DNA of 18,800 bases from DATIJJ01 sp964612855 (GTDB lineage Bacteria > Pseudomonadota > Gammaproteobacteria > DSM-16500): assembly GCA_964612855.1 (NCBI GenBank), contig CAZTDR010000053.1:1-18800 (forward strand). The letters run 5' to 3'. The notes under the pieces are model-generated. The model ran no database searches, was not told the DNA's origin, and saw only the letters and a program-made list of their open reading frames with translations. Shown here piece after piece: positions 15,735 to 18,800 of this stretch. Both the position numbers and the translations under genes were made by a program. Position 1 is the first letter of the stretch; every line of letters starts with the position of its first letter.

Positions 15735-16643
15735 ATGTTCTTGGCGAGATCAAAATCCGAACCAGATTTACTAGCGAATGACAAAAAAGGAAAAATGCAA
15801 AAGCTTTTGCAAGCCATTATAGATGACGAGGGTGGGGCAGTTAAGTTTATTTTGGATAACAATCCTGAGCTTTTGCTAGAGAACCCAAAGGATCTAGGAA
15901 TAAAAGAAATAAAAAGCCTAAAAAATAATAGACTATTTGTGGCTGAAATGCCGTTGCTTCAGGCACTGAATGGAAAGTTGGTCGGAATGATAGAAATATT
16001 TTCTTCTTACTTAAACAAAATGCAGCAGAAGGAGCAAGAAACTGCAATGAGTCAGGTTTCGCTTGATGAACAAGAACACAAAGAACAAGATGAAGCGGTT
16101 AAGATCTTAAAAGATTGGGTTAAAACAACTATTTTATATAATCGCCTTAAGAAAGAATCGGGACAAGAGAGTCAGACAACTATTGGCGAGCAAGAAGACA
16201 AAAGCCAGAATGAAGCACCTAGGAATATCGGTGCAGGGTTGCTGGATACATTTAAAGAACAATTATCTTCAGCTCATTCAGTACGGATTGATCAATATGA
16301 CACTCTGCAACTTCTCCTCGCCGCTTATGAAATATATAATAAAGCGTTCTTGCAATTAAAACCGGAGCAATTGAAGATTTATGCTTCTTCTGTGCTGGGT
16401 GTCATAGAGCCTCTGCTCCTTCCTGAGGTAGCCAAAGATTACCGTAAAAAGGTTTCTGATGTAGTGGCATTAACTGCAATATCAGATGATGTACACGGGA
16501 TATCTTTAAAGGCGGAGGCGCTTACTCGCAAACTAGTAGAGGAAAGAACCACGAAGTTTCAGGAAATTGAAAATAAAATACTAGTTATCGAAGATCAAGA
16601 TGAAGACGAAGATAAAAATGGGTTCTGTCGCAAAGTGCCATGA
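15735..16643 (+). CDS. Ankyrin-like effector candidate, C-terminus truncated by an IS6 element
   Basis: 302 aa from ATG 15735, with GAGGT about eight bases upstream. The N-terminal part (about 20-95) reads LLQAIIDDEGGAVKFILDNN, PELLLENP and later MPLLQALNGKLVGMIEIF, the helix-turn-helix pattern of degenerate ankyrin-type repeats seen in Legionella-type secreted proteins. A charged middle contains an imperfect repeat (DEQEHKEQDEA at 111-121, GEQEDKSQNEA at 151-161). The rest is helical and acidic. No signal peptide or membrane segment is seen. Native sequence ends at about residue 295: the last residues (GFCRKVP) are encoded by the terminal repeat of the IS6 element starting at 16621, so the original protein was longer. 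Secretion to a host cell is inference from the repeat type only. Confidence 0.6.
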   Translation: MFLARSKSEPDLLANDKKGKMQKLLQAIIDDEGGAVKFILDNNPELLLENPKDLGIKEIKSLKNNRLFVAEMPLLQALNGKLVGMIEIFSSYLNKMQQKEQETAMSQVSLDEQEHKEQDEAVKILKDWVKTTILYNRLKKESGQESQTTIGEQEDKSQNEAPRNIGAGLLDTFKEQLSSAHSVRIDQYDTLQLLLAAYEIYNKAFLQLKPEQLKIYASSVLGVIEPLLLPEVAKDYRKKVSDVVALTAISDDVHGISLKAEALTRKLVEERTTKFQEIENKILVIEDQDEDEDKNGFCRKVP

Positions 16644-16921
16644 TCTGCTAAAATCTGCCGGCTAAAAACTAGCCATGGATAAATTCAATGATCAACTTTA
16701 AGGGTAAACATTTTCCCAAAAATATCATTTTATTGGTAGTTCGTTGGTATGTTTCTTATTCATTGAGCTACCGCGACATTGAAGAAATGATGTTAGAGCG
16801 AGGAAGTAAAGTTGATCATGCCACGCTAAATCGTTGGGTAAAGGAGTATTCGCCTTTATTGGAAAACGAATTTAGAAAGAATTACAAAAAGAAAACGGGC
16901 GTAAGGGTAGTGTTTAAATAA
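16621..16921 (+). mobile_element. IS6-family element, left end with truncated transposase
   Basis: The terminal sequence GGTTCTGTCGCAAAGT starts at 16621, followed by a transposase start at 16688 (FKGKHFPKNIILLVVRWY, then SLSYRDIEEMMLERGS, then DHATLNRWVKEY). This is the IS6-family N-terminus. Homology ends after KKTGV at about 16904, before the first catalytic Asp, and an unrelated tail (RVVFK) closes the frame at 16921. A short hairpin, GGCTA-AAAAC-TAGCC, lies in the leader. It inserted into the ankyrin-like gene and was then truncated, apparently by the IS256 element that follows. Confidence 0.85.
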
Positions 16922-17467
16922 CTGTGTCAGCTTTCTTAAATTGTTATAATTCTATAACCTTGGAGAGCTGATATGATGAGCAGTAAAAAAATTGATTTAG
17001 CAAATTTTAATTTTAGCGAATTTCAAAAAGAAGCCATTGATAAACTTAAATCTGGTCAATCATTAACCGGAAAAGATGGTATTCTTACCCCGCTTATCAA
17101 AGAAATTCTTGAGGCAGCATTAGAAGGTGAAATGGATTCACACTTACAGGATTGTAAAGCGCAAGATCAACCTAATCGCCGTAATGGGAAGCTAAAAAAG
17201 ACAATGAAGACCGGGACAGGTTCTTTCGAACTTGAAACCCCGCGTGATCGTGATGGTACTTTTGAACCTGAACTAGTGAAGAAGCGTCAGACTGTTTTAA
17301 ATGAATCGCTGGACAACAAAGTATTATCGTTATACGCCGCAGGGATGAGCTACGGAGCTATTACAGAGCATTTGGCAGACATGTATGGTCTAGAGATCTC
17401 CGCTGCTAAAATCAGTTTAATAAACTACTCATTTAAGACTATTTTAACTATAAGCGTCTATAATTAA
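16922..17467 (+). mobile_element. IS256-family (mutator-type) transposase, N-terminal third only
   Basis: The frame 16973-17467 encodes 164 aa. KEILEAALEGEMDSHL, RNGKLKKTMKTGTGSFEL and TPRDRDGTFEPELVKKRQ are hallmark N-terminal motifs of IS256-family transposases, followed by LYAAGMSYGAI. The family is normally around 400 aa. Here homology stops at EISAAKIS (about 17412) and a 16-residue unrelated tail ends the frame, so the DDE catalytic domain is gone. GGAGAGCTGAT precedes the ATG. The left boundary near 16922 is set by the end of the IS6 remnant; I cannot identify its terminal repeat securely. Confidence 0.82.
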
Positions 17468-17490
17468 GACAATAAGCTAACAATTGTCTT
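17432..17490 (+). promoter_or_regulatory. Candidate promoter and operators for the U-box gene
   Basis: A consensus -10 TATAAT lies at 17459-17464 with no good -35. Just upstream are two TTTAA-containing 9-mers in direct orientation at 17432-17440 and 17443-17451, an 11-bp period. Downstream is an 8-bp inverted repeat, AAGACAAT (17466-17473) and ATTGTCTT (17483-17490), then GAGG and the ATG at 17501. A -10 without -35 but with 11-bp-spaced direct repeats resembles activator-dependent promoters, such as those of PmrA-type response regulators in Legionella and Coxiella; the match to that consensus is only partial. Confidence 0.4.
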
Positions 17491-17500
17491 TGAGGCGCCA

Positions 17501-18613
17501 ATGAATAACAGAGAAGCAAAAGAAAAAGCTATTTTGGAAGCCGCAGCAGTTTTTGAAAAACTTGCTGAAATCTCGCAATACAATGAAGAGGGCCATGCCA
17601 ATTTATTGAAACGTTTGGAGGCAGTGACAGTAGCATTAGAAAGTAAAGAAGAAGAGGGCGTGGTTGATAAATTGTATAGTGCGCTTGAAAAAATTTTAGT
17701 TACAGAAGAAGAGGTGGAGGAAAAGCAAGAGGAAAAGGAAGTAAAAAACAAAAAATTCTCTCTAGAATATTACAATGCCGTTTATGAAACCTTACTCTCT
17801 CTAGTAAGATTTTGGCCAAAAAATAATGAACACCAGTGCCCGATTTCTTTAGGCGAACTAAACGAAGAAAATAGAGTCCTAACTTCTACGCGTTATCAAT
17901 ATGATAAAGATTCTCTAAAAAAATATTTTATTGGAAAGATGGATGCTAATCTGCCCATAAAAAATCCGATGGAAAGTAGTACTTCATTCAGCAAAAGAGA
18001 GCAAATATATTTAAGAAAAGTTTTCGGACTACCTCCTCTTAGCAATGATTTCTGGAAGTATGTGTTTGCTAAGGTTCGCGAAAGAAACAATAGAATAATG
18101 GCGTATTTCGCAAATTGGTGGAGAGACGCCTCGAGACTACGACCGCCTATAAGAACGCGAGAAGAGCTACGAGAATCTGCTATAGCAACTGGAAAAGGAT
18201 TCTTAATTTGGCTGTTCACAGCTACTCCTCTTCTCTTGCTTACACTCGCTGCAGGGATTGTAAGTCAAATCATTATACCAGCGATGGAATATCGTAAGGC
18301 CAAAGTTTCTTTCTCAAAAACAATGGCTGAAACAATCGCTTTAGAAACATTTGCTACCCAGCTAGTAGAAAAATATCAATCAAAGCAAGAAAAACTGCCC
18401 CAACAACAAGCTCAAAAACGAAACCCTTTAGCAATATTTTTCCGACAAAAAGCTCGCGCACCACTTATCGAGCGCAGTGAAGCTAGTAATGAAGCAGGGA
18501 TTGAATTATGTTCAATGGACGTCCGGCCGGATGAAGATGCTCATTATGTGGCGCTACCAGAATCAAAAGTAGATCAACAAACCGGATCGATATCAAGAAA
18601 AGTGGCTCGCTAA
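17501..18613 (+). CDS. U-box domain protein with a membrane segment (candidate E3 ubiquitin ligase effector)
   Basis: 370 aa from ATG 17501 with GAGG eight bases upstream. The N-terminal 90 residues are helical and end in a Glu/Lys-rich, probably coiled-coil stretch. Residues about 111-178 look like a U-box: CPISLGEL at 113, a loop, YDKDSLKKYF, then NP before a helix and VFGLPP. There is no second set of Cys/His zinc ligands, as expected of a U-box rather than a RING. A hydrophobic stretch at about 232-262 (FLIWLFTATPLLLLTLAAG, then VSQIIIP) is one long or two short membrane segments. The tail is basic and polar. U-box proteins are eukaryotic E3 ubiquitin ligases; bacterial ones (for example LubX and GobX of Legionella) are secreted into host cells. 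Ligase activity and secretion are inferred. The gene is flanked by direct IS6 left ends. Confidence 0.65.
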   Translation: MNNREAKEKAILEAAAVFEKLAEISQYNEEGHANLLKRLEAVTVALESKEEEGVVDKLYSALEKILVTEEEVEEKQEEKEVKNKKFSLEYYNAVYETLLSLVRFWPKNNEHQCPISLGELNEENRVLTSTRYQYDKDSLKKYFIGKMDANLPIKNPMESSTSFSKREQIYLRKVFGLPPLSNDFWKYVFAKVRERNNRIMAYFANWWRDASRLRPPIRTREELRESAIATGKGFLIWLFTATPLLLLTLAAGIVSQIIIPAMEYRKAKVSFSKTMAETIALETFATQLVEKYQSKQEKLPQQQAQKRNPLAIFFRQKARAPLIERSEASNEAGIELCSMDVRPDEDAHYVALPESKVDQQTGSISRKVAR

Positions 18614-18615
18614 CC

Positions 18616-18732
18616 GGTTCTGTCGTAAATTGCCATGATCTGCTAAAATCTGCCGGCTAAAAACTAGCCATGGATAAATTCAATCATCAACTTTAAGGGT
18701 AAACATTTTCCAAAAAATATCATTTTATTGGG
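18616..18732 (+). mobile_element. Second IS6-family left end, cut by a group II intron
   Basis: GGTTCTGTCGTAAATTGCC starts at 18616, two bases after the U-box stop codon. It matches the copy at 16621 with only four mismatches until it diverges near 18732. One mismatch changes the transposase start codon ATG to ATC. Only the leader and about the first 15 codons remain. Same orientation as the first copy. Confidence 0.85.
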
Positions 18733-18752
18733 CCCATTGTGAAGCTACGTCA

Positions 18753-18800
18753 GTGAGTAGGCCGGCGGAACTTCCCCGCCAGCCGCTCGCAGAACCGTAC
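18753..18800 (-). mobile_element. 3' end of a second group II intron (runs off the right edge)
   Basis: On the minus strand the window opens with GTACGGTTCTGCGAGCGG, the return arm of a domain V hairpin. A domain VI-like stem follows (CTGGCGGGGAAG with TTCCGCCGG) and then CCTACTCAC, a typical group II intron 3' end. The sequence differs from the intron at 10342-12148, so it belongs to another intron type. Twenty bases between it and the IS6 fragment (18733-18752) match nothing recognised here. Confidence 0.65.

Noticed and set aside
15847..16047. Minus-strand frame with Phe/Leu runs that looks like a membrane peptide
   Set aside because: Its hydrophobicity is the antisense of Lys/Glu/Asn codons in the ankyrin-like gene.
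17464..17751. Minus-strand open frame, Ser/Phe-rich, opposite the start of the U-box gene
   Set aside because: It is the antisense image of the Glu/Lys-rich coiled-coil region, with no ribosome site and no recognisable motif.
17896..18219. 107-codon minus-strand frame inside the U-box gene
   Set aside because: Antisense to a better-supported gene with a clear domain; no independent signals.
1..18800. tRNA or rRNA genes
   Set aside because: I saw no cloverleaf with a conserved T-loop (GGTTCRA) next to a CCA-type acceptor and no rRNA-like conserved blocks on either strand.

Overview
The window is visibly AT-rich. Its gene content (FadL-type outer-membrane porin, MAPEG protein, IS6/IS256 remnants, group II introns, ankyrin-like and U-box eukaryotic-like proteins) suggests a host-associated gammaproteobacterium, most like the Legionellales/Coxiella/Berkiella type. 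This assignment is inference: there is no rRNA or core housekeeping gene here to fix the lineage.

Layout. (1) 1-7573, minus strand: two tandem paralogous giant signalling proteins joined by an ATGA stop/start overlap. The upstream gene (2306-7573, 1755 aa) is a Ser/Thr-kinase / AAA-ATPase / TPR-like / GAF / class III nucleotide-cyclase fusion with catalytic residues present. The downstream gene (<1-2309) has the same N-terminal plan, but its kinase catalytic loop reads H-Q-N and its DFG reads D-F-D, so it looks like a pseudokinase. (2) 7655-7857: right end of a dead IS6-like element. (3) 7863-9593, minus strand: a MAPEG gene broken by one frameshift, then an intact FadL-family porin gene. (4) 9815-12427: a transposon graveyard. 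It holds a decayed IS6-like transposase (plus strand) and a second IS6-like transposase (minus strand) split by a ~1.8 kb group II intron whose reverse transcriptase is itself dead. (5) 12495-14922, plus strand: an apparently intact two-gene module, a DUF1016 PD-(D/E)xK nuclease-like gene overlapping a complete tyrosine recombinase. Its control region is rich in palindromes, and one 27-bp palindrome recurs inside the nuclease gene. (6) 14984-15657: a duplicated fragment of the second kinase gene fused head-to-head to the 5'-truncated end of an unknown gene. (7) 15672-18800: two effector-like genes, a truncated ankyrin-like protein and a U-box protein with a membrane segment. The second sits between two direct copies of an IS6 left end, next to a truncated IS256 transposase. 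The window ends inside the 3' end of a second group II intron.

How it works together. The tandem kinase/cyclase genes look like a co-translated signalling pair (active enzyme plus predicted catalytically dead partner). The FadL/MAPEG pair suggests uptake or handling of lipophilic compounds at the envelope. The remainder is a zone of repeated insertion, deletion and duplication carrying two possible host-directed proteins and one candidate live mobile module (DUF1016 plus integrase).

The window's first 55 bases recur exactly at 15264-15318 and its last bases lie in an intron. Both edges therefore lie in repeats and may be contig ends, so linkage at the edges should be treated with care.
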